Shown here one piece after another: positions 54,797 through 62,840 of a stretch of 64,000 nt of DNA. Below the pieces are notes generated by a model, which had not been told where the DNA came from, searched no databases, and saw nothing but the letters and a program-made list of their open reading frames with translations. The position numbers and the translations under genes were made by a program. The number at the start of each line of letters is the position of its first letter. Within the stretch, counting starts at the first letter, position 1. The stretch comes from Pseudomonadota bacterium (lineage in GTDB: Bacteria; Pseudomonadota; Alphaproteobacteria; Rhizobiales; Hyphomicrobiaceae): assembly GCA_018242215.1 (NCBI GenBank), contig JAFECG010000026.1, positions 229,558-293,557 of the forward strand, given 5' to 3'.

Positions 54797-54873
54797 CGGG
54801 GCGTAGCTCAGCCTGGTAGAGCATCTGCTTTGGGAGCAGAGGGTCGCGTGTTCGAATCATGTCGCCCCGACCA
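54797..54873 (+). tRNA. tRNA-Pro (anticodon TGG)
   Basis: 77 nt. Acceptor CGGGGCG pairs with CGCCCCG, D-arm GCTCAGCCTGGTAGAGC, anticodon loop TTTGGGA (TGG, reads CCA), T-arm GCGTGTTCGAATCATGT, encoded ACCA end. Its last 45 nt are the left copy of the 47-bp repeat bounding the downstream element. Confidence 0.97.
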
Positions 54874-54875
54874 AT
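54829..54875 (+). repeat. attL-type direct repeat (tRNA-Pro 3' end)
   Basis: 47 bp from the anticodon loop through the CCA end plus AT (begins TTTGGGAGCAGAGGG, ends GCCCCGACCAAT). An exact copy is at 56967-57013; the match stops abruptly on both sides (flanks C/A before, A/C after). Confidence 0.95.
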
Positions 54876-54909
54876 AAATTCAATGACTTAGAAGTATTTC
54901 AAGACTTCT

Positions 54910-54944
54910 GTTTATCACTTTTAAGGATGTACTGTTTATCACTT
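54910..54944 (+). repeat. Left terminal iterons of the tRNA-Pro element
   Basis: CTGTTTATCACTT occurs twice in direct orientation (54908-54920 and 54932-54944), 24 bp apart, starting about 33 bp inside the left repeat. They may be arm-type recombinase sites. Confidence 0.8.
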
Positions 54945-54982
54945 CTGTTCTCGCAACGTTTTCTCGAATCAAAGACTGCTTT

Positions 54983-56629
54983 TTAGCCATTACCTAGCCG
55001 ATCGATCCGAATACCGAAAATGTGGGGAGTTCGCTCGCCCGGCGGTCCGCTCCGTCCGTTAGCTTTCTCGACCATCCAAGCGACCATAATCTCGCAGTAC
55101 GCCAAACGCAGATCATCATCGGCAAGCGGTTTCAATTCGTCGATTGCGGGGTGGCCTACCAGATGCTCCAAGAGTTTGTCTCGCGGCGTGTCCTTGTAAG
55201 CGGCTATCATCCACTCGAATAGTTCATAAGGGTCTGAGGTATTGCGCTGGACGTCCACAACCTTGCCGAAATACGCGTCGGGATGCGCCTTGTAGTCGGC
55301 CAACTCGGCATCAGTCATTGGTTCGCGTAGAATGTGACCATTGTCCGTGCCTAGGTAGACCATCTTCTCGGTTTCGTTGACCGTAGCCGTAGTGACGGTC
55401 GCCAGGAGGTTCCCTGGGATCGCGTCTTCGAAAAAATAGGTTTGCCCAATCATCACCCGACTATTCTTCGATCCGCCAATTTCCGATGGAAGCGATCCAT
55501 CGAAATTGTTGGGAAGCGCGGGATATTTTACGAAGGCTTGTCCGACCTCGAACGCATCGACGTGCCGCTGTTTACTGCGGTAAATCTCGGACAAGCGAAA
55601 CGTGCCGGGTCGATTGAAGCCGGGAATGCCCAGGCCGAAGGGCGCTGCCGCGGGCCGTGGCGATGAATTTAGCTGGCGATGAAACGCGACATTCGTCACG
55701 AATACATACGCGGTCTTGCCGGCTTCTAATTCTTTCTTTTCGTACCGCTCGAGTCTCGCAACGGCTTTGTCCACCCACGTTGGTTTGCCATCGACGCCGA
55801 ACTTTGGCTCGCAATTGACGTCGATGAAGATCAATCGTTCGTCAGCCGCAGGTTTGGCCAGTGCTTGGTTCAAGTGAGGCACCAGCCTCGTCAATGGATC
55901 GTCACTTAGGCTTCCGTCTTTGTCAGTCCTTGCCAACAGGCCGGCCACAGACCGCATCTTTGCTTCGACCCAATAACGCTTCCCAGTTCGTTTCGAGATG
56001 GCAGCAAATTCGCAATGTTTGGTCTCACCGTCTGTTTCATCTTCGAGGGTCAGTTCGAAACCAGCGCGGATGAGTGCGTTTGCGACGACGAGCTCGTATA
56101 GGGCGCCTTGAAAATTTCCGGGATCTTTGATCCGCGCAATCAGGCGATCTTGCAATTCTACATTGTGGTCGAGGAGGTAAAGGCTGTAAGCCAATCCGAA
56201 GTAGGCTGCGACTACTCCAGTGACTTTCGATTCTGCAATCTGACCTGGGACCTTGATCGTTTCGCGCTGGAGACGACATATTTCGTCGTACCACTGGAGT
56301 ATCGGGTGGCGATCCACCAATGGCTTCTTGAGTTCAGTATTGCCCCAATCAGGATCGAGCTTGGCTTTCAAATAATGGGAAAGAAAGTCGGGGAACGTTT
56401 TCCAGGCCTTCGAAAAATAGATCGTGTTTTTTACGGCCACTATTTGGTGGTCGCCGTGCTTCCCGGCGATGATCGGGCGCCCTAAACCTTGTTGCGCTTC
56501 TCGAATACGTTCCTGTGCGAGAAGGGCGTCGATCATTCGTTGTCCGTTCTCGGCCGACGCAGCACCATGGCAACGCTTGTATTTTTTGCCGCTGCCGCAG
56601 GGGCAGGGCGCGTTTCGTCGAATGTTCAA
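54983..56629 (-). CDS. SEC-C motif protein with a possible PD-(D/E)XK nuclease core (element cargo)
   Basis: 548 residues if started at the TTG at 56629, which has GGAGG exactly 5 nt upstream and puts the SEC-C motif at the N-terminus as usual; the frame is open to an ATG at 56842 but that extension is not protein-like. Residues 9-21 are [13 protein letters not shown] (SEC-C zinc motif). Around 175-224 come [19 protein letters not shown], then CEF, then YWVEAKMRS: a helix Glu (179), an acid (207) and ExK (222-224), resembling a PD-(D/E)XK nuclease core. The remaining C-terminal 300 residues match no domain I know. Sole gene of the tRNA-Pro element. A defence or toxin role is a guess. Confidence 0.75.
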   Translation of the reverse strand: MNIRRNAPCPCGSGKKYKRCHGAASAENGQRMIDALLAQERIREAQQGLGRPIIAGKHGDHQIVAVKNTIYFSKAWKTFPDFLSHYLKAKLDPDWGNTELKKPLVDRHPILQWYDEICRLQRETIKVPGQIAESKVTGVVAAYFGLAYSLYLLDHNVELQDRLIARIKDPGNFQGALYELVVANALIRAGFELTLEDETDGETKHCEFAAISKRTGKRYWVEAKMRSVAGLLARTDKDGSLSDDPLTRLVPHLNQALAKPAADERLIFIDVNCEPKFGVDGKPTWVDKAVARLERYEKKELEAGKTAYVFVTNVAFHRQLNSSPRPAAAPFGLGIPGFNRPGTFRLSEIYRSKQRHVDAFEVGQAFVKYPALPNNFDGSLPSEIGGSKNSRVMIGQTYFFEDAIPGNLLATVTTATVNETEKMVYLGTDNGHILREPMTDAELADYKAHPDAYFGKVVDVQRNTSDPYELFEWMIAAYKDTPRDKLLEHLVGHPAIDELKPLADDDLRLAYCEIMVAWMVEKANGRSGPPGERTPHIFGIRIDRLGNG

Positions 56630-56810
56630 TTGGCCCTCCAGCGTTGCCGGAATTATCGGGTTCGATGGCCGCCGATGCGATCGAAGCTTCCCGAAAATCG
56701 CAAAGCAGATGGTTTGATAAACAAATATCAGTATGCGGAATAATGCCGTTTTACACTTCCGTGTAATTTTTCTATCGAAGTAATAATCGCACGCCTGAAA
56801 GACCTTTGAG

Positions 56811-56828
56811 GTCGTCGAGCTCGACGAC
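56811..56828. promoter_or_regulatory. 18-bp perfect palindrome upstream of the SEC-C gene
   Basis: GTCGTCGAGCTCGACGAC lies about 180 bp upstream of the TTG start, inside the element. A candidate operator for a dimeric regulator, though GC-rich palindromes also arise by chance. Confidence 0.4.
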
Positions 56829-56860
56829 TGCGCGACTCGCAACTGCGGTCAAGTATAGGT

Positions 56861-56937
56861 GTTTATCACTCGGGTTGGGAGCTCCAGCAGTTTCAATGCC
56901 TTACAATCCGATCTAAACGCACTCCAAAGTGATAAAC
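56861..56937. repeat. Right terminal iterons of the tRNA-Pro element
   Basis: GTTTATCACT at 56861-56870 (direct) and AAGTGATAAAC at 56927-56937 (its inverse). They lie 29 to 106 bp inside the right repeat. An eight-base partial inverse copy, TGATAAAC, is at 56715-56722. Confidence 0.8.
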
Positions 56938-56966
56938 GGCCTTGAATTCGCTACATATCTATCAGA

Positions 56967-57013
56967 TTTGGGAGCAGAGGGTCGCGTGTTCGAATCATGT
57001 CGCCCCGACCAAT
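56967..57013 (+). repeat. attR-type direct repeat (partial tRNA-Pro copy)
   Basis: Exact 47-bp copy of 54829-54875. It lacks the acceptor 5' strand, D-arm and 5' half of the anticodon stem, so it is not a tRNA gene. Confidence 0.95.
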
Positions 57014-57541
57014 CTTCGTTTTATCTCGACGCCCAGCTGATCTTGTCCGCTCAGACGGTCAGGCACAAAAGCTGTCTTCTTTTCGCGTCAAACCTTCCGG
57101 CATGGCACGTGCAAGATTTCGCCCTGTGCTTCGCTTTTTGGCGTCGGCCCATCAGTCGCGCAGACCCCCTCCGGTAACCGTCCCGTTCGCCGCTCGTGCT
57201 TTTGAACGTTCAGCCGATTCACGATCGGCGCTTCGCGTCGGTAAGGGTGTACGGGACTACCTCGAACAACAGCGTTCATTCGCCGCCCTAACTCACGCGA
57301 TACCCTTTTTGTCTAACTTTTTTCGATAGGACGTGTGCTGTACAATCCAAAATTCTCCTGCGAGCGATGTCGCCAGACATCAGGATGTTGGGAGACGAAA
57401 TATCCTGCTTGTCGCAATTCTGTTTGGCGGCGGAGCCGGTAATATTAATGCGTACACTGATTGTCGTTAAGCGCCGAATTGAACTTTCCTTCTTCCGGGC
57501 GGTGGTCCGGATAGCGTTTCTCGTGCGTAGCGTGGACGACT
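57014..57541. other. Intergenic region between the element and the sqdB-like gene
   Basis: 528 bp. A 110-codon frame (56997-57329) is open but starts inside the att repeat and has an arginine/alanine-rich composition without family likeness. No gene supported. The last 100 bp should contain the promoter of the next gene. Confidence 0.45.
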
Positions 57542-58741
57542 ATGAAGATATTTGTATTGGGTGGAGACGGGTTTTGCGGTTGGCCCGTCGCCCTTTCGCT
57601 CTCGGCGCAGGGGCATGAAGTTCGCATTGTCGATAACCAATGTCGTCGCATGATCGATTGCGAGCTTGGCAGCGACTCGCTGACACCTATTCGTCCGCTG
57701 GAAGAGCGATTGGCTGTTTGGCACGAGATCACCGGCCGGGAAATCCGATGGTCGAACATCGATATCGCGCGCGATTACGATGCGCTTCTGGGTCTTTTCC
57801 GGAAGGAACGACCTGACGCCATTATCCACTTGGCCGAGCAACGCTCGGTACCTTATTCCATGCTGTCGATGCACCACAGGAAATCGACGATCGAGGGGAA
57901 TATCGCCGCGACGCATAACATTTTAGCAGCAATGGTCGCGTGCAGTCTCGATGCTCATCTCGTGCATTTGAGTTCGATCGGGGTCTATGGATACGAAACG
58001 CTCGGCTATCGCGTCCCTGACGGCTATGTGAAATTCACCATGGGGTCGGGTGAAGCCGTGCAGACGCGAGAAATCCTTCATCCGGCAAATCCGGTGTCCA
58101 TCTATCATTTGACCAAGGCCCAGGATCAGCTTCTCCTCGAATTTTACAACAAGCACGAGGGCGTTCGCGTCACGGACCTTTTGCAAGGCACGGTCTGGGG
58201 CACGCAGACGCCGGAGACCGCGCTTGATGAACGCCTCATCAATCGCTTCGATTATGACGCGGTCTTTGGCACCGTGCTCAATCGGTTCGTGCTGCAGGCT
58301 GCGCTCGGGCATCCGCTGACAGTCTATGGCTCGGGCGGTCAAACGCGCGCGTTCATCCACATTACGGATACCGTGCGTTGTATCGGACTTGCGCTCGCCA
58401 ATCCGCCGCGAAGTGGAGACCGGATGATTGTGCTCAACCAAGTCGCGGAGACGCAACGCGTTATCGATCTCGCCGCGATGATATCGAGCCTCTTGGGAAC
58501 GACGGAGACCCTCTTCCTCGAAAATCCGAGAGATGAGCCGGTGAGTAACGACCTGCAGGTTTCGAATGCGGGCTTTTCGAAGCTTGGGTTTCGATCGAAA
58601 AATCTCGGGGAGGAATTGCTGCAGGAGATTAAGGACGTCGTCGAACGCTACGCGTTCCGCTGCAACAAGGCGCAGATATTCACCAGGCCGAGATCGGTCA
58701 CGACGTCGCCATCGTTAGAGATTGTGGCGCTTCCCGGATAG
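57542..58741 (+). CDS. sqdB: UDP-sulfoquinovose synthase-like NAD-dependent epimerase (SqdB/SQD1 type)
   Basis: 399 residues of the short-chain/extended epimerase family. The N-terminus MKIFVLGGDGFCGWPVALSL with VRIVDNQCRR is the SQD1/SqdB signature (GGDGFCGWP). HLAEQRSVPYSML, LVHLSSIGVYG, the catalytic YHLTKAQDQL (YxxxK) and DLLQGTVWGTQTPET follow. SqdB adds sulfite to UDP-glucose to make the head group of sulfolipid, which would draw on the sulfite produced by the nearby cys genes. Its last 44 bp overlap the convergent glycosyltransferase. Confidence 0.85.
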   Translation: MKIFVLGGDGFCGWPVALSLSAQGHEVRIVDNQCRRMIDCELGSDSLTPIRPLEERLAVWHEITGREIRWSNIDIARDYDALLGLFRKERPDAIIHLAEQRSVPYSMLSMHHRKSTIEGNIAATHNILAAMVACSLDAHLVHLSSIGVYGYETLGYRVPDGYVKFTMGSGEAVQTREILHPANPVSIYHLTKAQDQLLLEFYNKHEGVRVTDLLQGTVWGTQTPETALDERLINRFDYDAVFGTVLNRFVLQAALGHPLTVYGSGGQTRAFIHITDTVRCIGLALANPPRSGDRMIVLNQVAETQRVIDLAAMISSLLGTTETLFLENPRDEPVSNDLQVSNAGFSKLGFRSKNLGEELLQEIKDVVERYAFRCNKAQIFTRPRSVTTSPSLEIVALPG

Positions 58742-59858
58742 CCGCGATGAGCCTCGGCATATCCGCACCCGTGTCAAGAAACAGCTCTCGACGAAGGTTC
58801 AGCATCTTTTCGCGCTCTTTTTCGTAATCAGTCCACGTCAGCCCTTCAAGAAACGTCGAAATACTCTCTGCGATGGGCTCAGCAAAGGCGTGACCTATTC
58901 CGTGGGGCGCGAGAAAGCGCTCCATTTCAGAATCTTTCGAAATGAGGGGCACGGAGCCATAGTACCCGCCCTGATACATGCGGCAGGCAAGCAGCAAGTT
59001 GGAATTTCCGCCCGCGTCGAGAAAGTCGAAGCACCAGCTGAAGTGTACGCTGCCGTACATCTCTTCTAGGTCCTTGGGAATGCTGTATTCGCCGCCATAG
59101 CTCCAGTTGGGATGTGCTTCGACGAACGACAGATAATATGCGAGGCCGGTTTCCGTAGGAAAGCCACGCGTTCGAATCTCGACCCGGTCGCCCAGCCGCG
59201 CGGCAATCTCGGAGAGAAGGGACATGCTGCGCGCGCAGCGCAATGTTCCAAACCATCCGATGATCCATCTATCGCGTTCTGTTCGCCAGCGATCAGCCAG
59301 TTCCGAGGTCGGCGCGTCGGGACTGGGCAATTGGAGCTTGTTTTCAAGCACGAAGAACGGGCCTTCGTATCCCTGTATCGGAGCGAGATAGCCTCGCACA
59401 AAGCCCGGTGACAGCACGACCAGCAGCTGCGCCCGGGCGAGAATCCGCCTCTCTACCCAACGGAAAAATCGACCCGCATTGGTCTTTTTGAAAAAGACGG
59501 CCTGAACGTCTTCGATTTCGTAGACGAGTTTGGAGTTAAGGCCGAACCACCACTTCGCAAATTGCGCAATGAGCGCCATGTCGATCATGCGGGCATAGAG
59601 AAAGTCCGCTCCGTCGAATACGCGCTTGTTTTGTGCAACGATCCAGCAAGCTCGCATGATGGCCAAAATGCGCAACGAATAGTTGCGGTCGGCCGTATAG
59701 CCGAGATGGTAATTTTGCCAGTCCGGCTCAAAGGCAGAGTTGAACTTCCGGCGGCGGAACGTGAACGAGGAGACGTGCACTCCCGCCTTACGGAACGAAT
59801 TTATTCTCAGTATCGACGTAGGATTCGTGATATCGCCACCGAAATAGACCGCTTTCAT
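58698..59858 (-). CDS. Glycosyltransferase (GT4-like), possible sulfolipid or polysaccharide enzyme
   Basis: 386 residues from the ATG at 59858 (MKAVYFGGDITNPTSILRIN), with GAGGAC upstream. GT-B-type features: KLVYEIEDVQAVFF, LLVVLSPGFVRGYL, RWIIGWFGTLRCARSMSLLSEIA (start of the donor domain) and GGYYGSVPLISKDSEMERFL. It overlaps the 3' end of the SqdB-like gene tail to tail. A role transferring sulfoquinovose or another sugar is possible but unproven. Confidence 0.8.
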   Translation of the reverse strand: MKAVYFGGDITNPTSILRINSFRKAGVHVSSFTFRRRKFNSAFEPDWQNYHLGYTADRNYSLRILAIMRACWIVAQNKRVFDGADFLYARMIDMALIAQFAKWWFGLNSKLVYEIEDVQAVFFKKTNAGRFFRWVERRILARAQLLVVLSPGFVRGYLAPIQGYEGPFFVLENKLQLPSPDAPTSELADRWRTERDRWIIGWFGTLRCARSMSLLSEIAARLGDRVEIRTRGFPTETGLAYYLSFVEAHPNWSYGGEYSIPKDLEEMYGSVHFSWCFDFLDAGGNSNLLLACRMYQGGYYGSVPLISKDSEMERFLAPHGIGHAFAEPIAESISTFLEGLTWTDYEKEREKMLNLRRELFLDTGADMPRLIAAIREAPQSLTMATS

Positions 59859-60018
59859 GCAGGTTGACGTCCTCAAACGTGACGCAGGCGCGGTATCGAT
59901 TATGCAGTGGATGCAACATACGCGAAGCGCAAAGTTCGGAAATTATTAAAATTTTGACGCGAACGCCGCTTTATCTTATTCCCAGTCCGGCTGATCTCAA
60001 TATCAATTCGGAGCCACC

Positions 60019-60324
60019 ATGACGGCACGGATCTTCAAGCCTGCAAGAACGGCGATGCAGTCGGGCGAGGCGCGCACGAAGGAATGGATTCTCGAATTCG
60101 AGCCTGCGAGCCCGCGCGATATCGATCCGCTGATGGGCTGGGTGAGCTGTCGCGATATGCAATCGCAAGTGCGTCTCGAGTTCGATACGAAGGAAGAGGC
60201 GATCGCGTATGCGACGCGAGCGGGCTTGGCGTACACACTGAGCGAGCCAAAGCCGCGGAAGCCGATCAAGAAGTCGTATGCCGACAATTTCAAATACGGC
60301 CGGACGACAAACTGGACACATTGA
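60019..60324 (+). CDS. NADH dehydrogenase accessory subunit, NDUFS4-like (ETC complex I subunit)
   Basis: 101 residues: MTARIFKPARTAMQSGEARTKEWILEF, WVSCRDMQSQVRLEFDTKEEAIAYA, ending KKSYADNFKYGRTTNWTH. This is the alphaproteobacterial homologue of mitochondrial NDUFS4 (18-kDa subunit), a peripheral complex I component. GGAG precedes the start. Its TGA shares a base with the ATG of the next small ORF. Confidence 0.93.
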   Translation: MTARIFKPARTAMQSGEARTKEWILEFEPASPRDIDPLMGWVSCRDMQSQVRLEFDTKEEAIAYATRAGLAYTLSEPKPRKPIKKSYADNFKYGRTTNWTH

Positions 60325-60443
60325 TGGCTGATGCCGACGACTTCCCTCATGGGAAGCTGGCCGTCGGCACGGGCGTGATGCAATGCTGCGTCCCTGATTT
60401 CGACTTCGTGTCGCGGATCCCTCAGTCAGAAGGGCGCCGCTGA
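60324..60443 (+). CDS. 39-residue ORF translationally coupled on both sides
   Basis: Its ATG lies in TGATG with the NDUFS4-like stop, and its own TGA lies in TGATG with the start of the ClpP-like gene, so it exactly fills the gap. The peptide starts MADADDFPHGKLAVGTG and has a Cys pair (MQCCVPDFDF). No family is recognised. It could be a real small protein or serve to couple translation of the flanking genes. Confidence 0.5.
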   Translation: MADADDFPHGKLAVGTGVMQCCVPDFDFVSRIPQSEGRR

Positions 60444-61105
60444 TGACCCCAGGTTTGCGCAATCGCGTCATCTGGGGCGCGATGATCATTCTTCTCGTTA
60501 TTCTGGCGTTCAAGACGCGCGATCATTTCGCGGCATATTTCGAATCAGTCGGTCAACTCGACGTTCGCACTCTTCCCGATAAAGACATCGTATACCTGCG
60601 GTGGCGCGGCAAGATCGCGGCGCCGATGGCGAGCCGCATTGCGGAAGCCTTCGAGCGTCATAAGGGAGACGGGCACAAGATCATATTGGCGCTCTCGTCT
60701 CCCGGTGGTTCGGTCGATCAAGGAGCGGAGGTCGTGCGGCTGCTCCGCCGCATACGTCAGTCTCATCTGCTCGTAACAAGTGTCGAAGATGGCGCGATTT
60801 GCGCGTCGATGTGCGTGCCAGTTTATCTTCAGGGGCAGGAGCGCGTCGCTGCGGCGGATGCCGAGTTCATGTTCCACGAGGTTGCTTATCGCGATTTCTA
60901 TTCCAACGAGAGGGATCGGAGCGTGCCGGTCGCGTCGATCGAGGCGGAGACAAATCGCTTCATCGATAAATATTTTGAAGAGGCCGGCGTGTCTCAGGCG
61001 TGGACGCGTAAGATGCGCTCGGAAATAGCGGGCGGGAGCGAACTTTGGAAGACGGGCCGTCAGTTATTCGACGAGAAGTCCGGGATCGTCCAACAAATCA
61101 TCTGA
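60443..61105 (+). CDS. Membrane-anchored ClpP/crotonase-like protein (COG3904 type)
   Basis: 220 residues. One N-terminal transmembrane helix (VIWGAMIILLVILAF) followed by a ClpP-like fold: IVYLRWRGKIAAPMASRIAEAFERH, IILALSSPGGSVDQGAEVV, LVTSVEDGAICASMCVPVYLQGQERVAA with a candidate Ser nucleophile in CASMC, and a possible catalytic His in AEFMFHEVAYRDF. Periplasmic ClpP-like proteins of this kind are widespread in Rhizobiales; substrate unknown. Confidence 0.8.
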   Translation: MTPGLRNRVIWGAMIILLVILAFKTRDHFAAYFESVGQLDVRTLPDKDIVYLRWRGKIAAPMASRIAEAFERHKGDGHKIILALSSPGGSVDQGAEVVRLLRRIRQSHLLVTSVEDGAICASMCVPVYLQGQERVAAADAEFMFHEVAYRDFYSNERDRSVPVASIEAETNRFIDKYFEEAGVSQAWTRKMRSEIAGGSELWKTGRQLFDEKSGIVQQII

Positions 61106-61193
61106 AACCCCGGGCGCGGCGACAGGTACACGGCTATTTCGAAGTTGTGCCGGCGGCGCTCTTCAGATGCGAGCGGCCGCCAGCGCTTTCTTT

Positions 61194-62840
61194 CTAACGG
61201 AACAGCACAACGGCTTTGCCGAGCGTGTTCCAGACACCCCAAAAGAACGGGATGCCGACCAGCAGCCACGCGATCAATGCGGCGGGGCTCATGCCTCCGA
61301 ATCCGATGCCATGCGATCCGGTGCTGTGAGTTGCCGTCGCTTTCGCGGCCTGAAGTTTCGCGACTTCCGCGTCGCTCATCAGCCATTTATCGGCTACCGG
61401 CCGAATGAGTGCATTTGCGATAAAGCCGACGAGCAGAAAGCCGACGAGAATATACATCGTGCGGTCATAGACGAGTGCGCGGGGGATGCCGGCCGCAATC
61501 TGCGCGTCTCGGATATAGCCGATCACGAGAGGACCGAGCACGCCGGCCGTGGACCAGGCAGTCAGCAGTCGGCCGTGAATGGCGCCGACGAACTGCGTGC
61601 CGAAAATGTCAGCAAGATAGGCCGGCACGGTCGAGAAGCCCCCTCCGTACATCGTCAGGATGATGCAAAATGCTCCGACGAACAGCGGGATGGAGCCCAT
61701 GTGCGCGAACGTCGGTGCGAGCGCGTAAAGCGCCATACCGAGGACGAAAAAACAGAAATAGGTCGGTTTGCGCCCGATATGATCGGAGAGCGAGGCCCAC
61801 AAGAAACGGCCGCCGCTGTTGAACAGCGACAGCAAACTCACGAAGCCACCCGCAATTCCTGCAATCGCCGTCGCCTGAATGGGCGTCAAATCGCTGAACC
61901 GGATGTCCGGCAATCCGATGAGCTTGCCGGCGAAGATTTCCTGCAGCATCGGCGATGCCATCGCGAGGACTCCGATGCCGGCCGACACGTTCATGCAGAG
62001 CACGATCCAGATCAGCCAGAACTGCGGTGTCTTATGAGCATTATCGAGATGCACGTGCCCGTGGGTGATCAGGGCCTTGGACTGGGTGCCGGAGGGCTGC
62101 CAACCATCGGGCGTCCAGCCGTCGGGGGGCACGCGGTATCCGAATGCTCCGCACAGCATCGCCACGATGTAAAGACAGCCTATGACAGCCAGTGCTTCCT
62201 TAGCTCCGACAGACTCTGCGCTCCTGAAATGGTTCATCAGGAGGATGGCGATCGGCGAGCCGATCATGGCGCCGCCGCCGAAGCCCATGATAGCCATGCC
62301 AGTCGCCATGCCGCGGCGATCGGGAAACCATTTGATGAGGGTCGAAACCGGAGAGATGTATCCGAGTCCCAGACCAATCCCGCCGACGACGCCAAGCCCG
62401 AGCCAAAGAAGCCAGAGCTGGTGTATCTGTACGGCAGCGGCCGAAATGAGGAATCCGCCGCCCCAGCACAATGCGGCGACGACGCCAGCCTTGCGCGGTC
62501 CTGCTCGCTCGAGCCAGCCGCCAAAAACAGCGGCCGAGAGGCCGAGAAAAACGATTCCAACCGTGAAAGTCACGAGAAGATCGCTGACGCGCCAGTCGCA
62601 CGTCGTCGTGAACAGCGCCTGAGCAACGGTCATGTCCGGGCATGTCACCGGCTTGGTAATGCCAAGTGCCTGTGACAAGGGTAGCCAGAAGACGCTCAGC
62701 CCATAGCTCATGCCGATGCAGAGATGGATGGCCAGAGCGGCCGGTGGCACAAGCCAGCGGTTGAATCCGGCCTTTGCGACGATGCGTTGCCGGTCGAGCA
62801 AACTGGGCGTAAATGAATCTGCAGAACTCGCTACCGACAT
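61194..62840 (-). CDS. OFA-family MFS transporter (oxalate/formate antiporter type)
   Basis: 548 residues with about twelve hydrophobic helices. The N-terminus (NRWLVPPAALAIHLCIGMSYGLSVFWLPLS) matches the OFA family, as do PRKAGVVAALCWGGGFLISA, GYISPVSTLIKWFPDRRGMATGMAIMGFGGGAM, and a cytoplasmic loop with PPDGWTPDGW near the middle. GGGGGAAG precedes the ATG. Formate or oxalate transport would fit a methylotroph, but the family is broad. Confidence 0.88.
   Translation of the reverse strand: MSVASSADSFTPSLLDRQRIVAKAGFNRWLVPPAALAIHLCIGMSYGLSVFWLPLSQALGITKPVTCPDMTVAQALFTTTCDWRVSDLLVTFTVGIVFLGLSAAVFGGWLERAGPRKAGVVAALCWGGGFLISAAAVQIHQLWLLWLGLGVVGGIGLGLGYISPVSTLIKWFPDRRGMATGMAIMGFGGGAMIGSPIAILLMNHFRSAESVGAKEALAVIGCLYIVAMLCGAFGYRVPPDGWTPDGWQPSGTQSKALITHGHVHLDNAHKTPQFWLIWIVLCMNVSAGIGVLAMASPMLQEIFAGKLIGLPDIRFSDLTPIQATAIAGIAGGFVSLLSLFNSGGRFLWASLSDHIGRKPTYFCFFVLGMALYALAPTFAHMGSIPLFVGAFCIILTMYGGGFSTVPAYLADIFGTQFVGAIHGRLLTAWSTAGVLGPLVIGYIRDAQIAAGIPRALVYDRTMYILVGFLLVGFIANALIRPVADKWLMSDAEVAKLQAAKATATHSTGSHGIGFGGMSPAALIAWLLVGIPFFWGVWNTLGKAVVLFR

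Larger units (their letters stand above)
54876..57013. mobile_element. Minimal tRNA-Pro-integrated element, about 2.1 kb, without integrase
   Basis: The segment is bounded by exact 47-bp copies of the tRNA-Pro 3' end, the hallmark of tyrosine-recombinase integration. It contains one gene (reverse strand, 54983-56629) and no integrase, excisionase or transposase. Four copies of GTTTATCACT lie just inside its ends: two direct at left, one direct and one inverted at right. Base composition looks more A/T-rich than the flanks. Interpretation: an element mobilised in trans, or a deletion remnant of a larger island. The repeats are seen; mobility is inferred. Confidence 0.85.

Noticed and set aside
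56967-57013. Second tRNA-Pro gene
   Set aside because: Only the 3' 45 nt of the tRNA are present; the acceptor 5' strand and D-arm are missing. It is the att-type repeat.
56997-57329. 110-codon ORF starting in the right att repeat
   Set aside because: Start lies in tRNA-derived sequence, no ribosome site, and composition does not look like a protein.
61167-62675. 502-codon ORF antisense to the MFS transporter
   Set aside because: Low-complexity Arg/Asp/Glu-rich translation typical of an antisense frame; the transporter is clear on the other strand.
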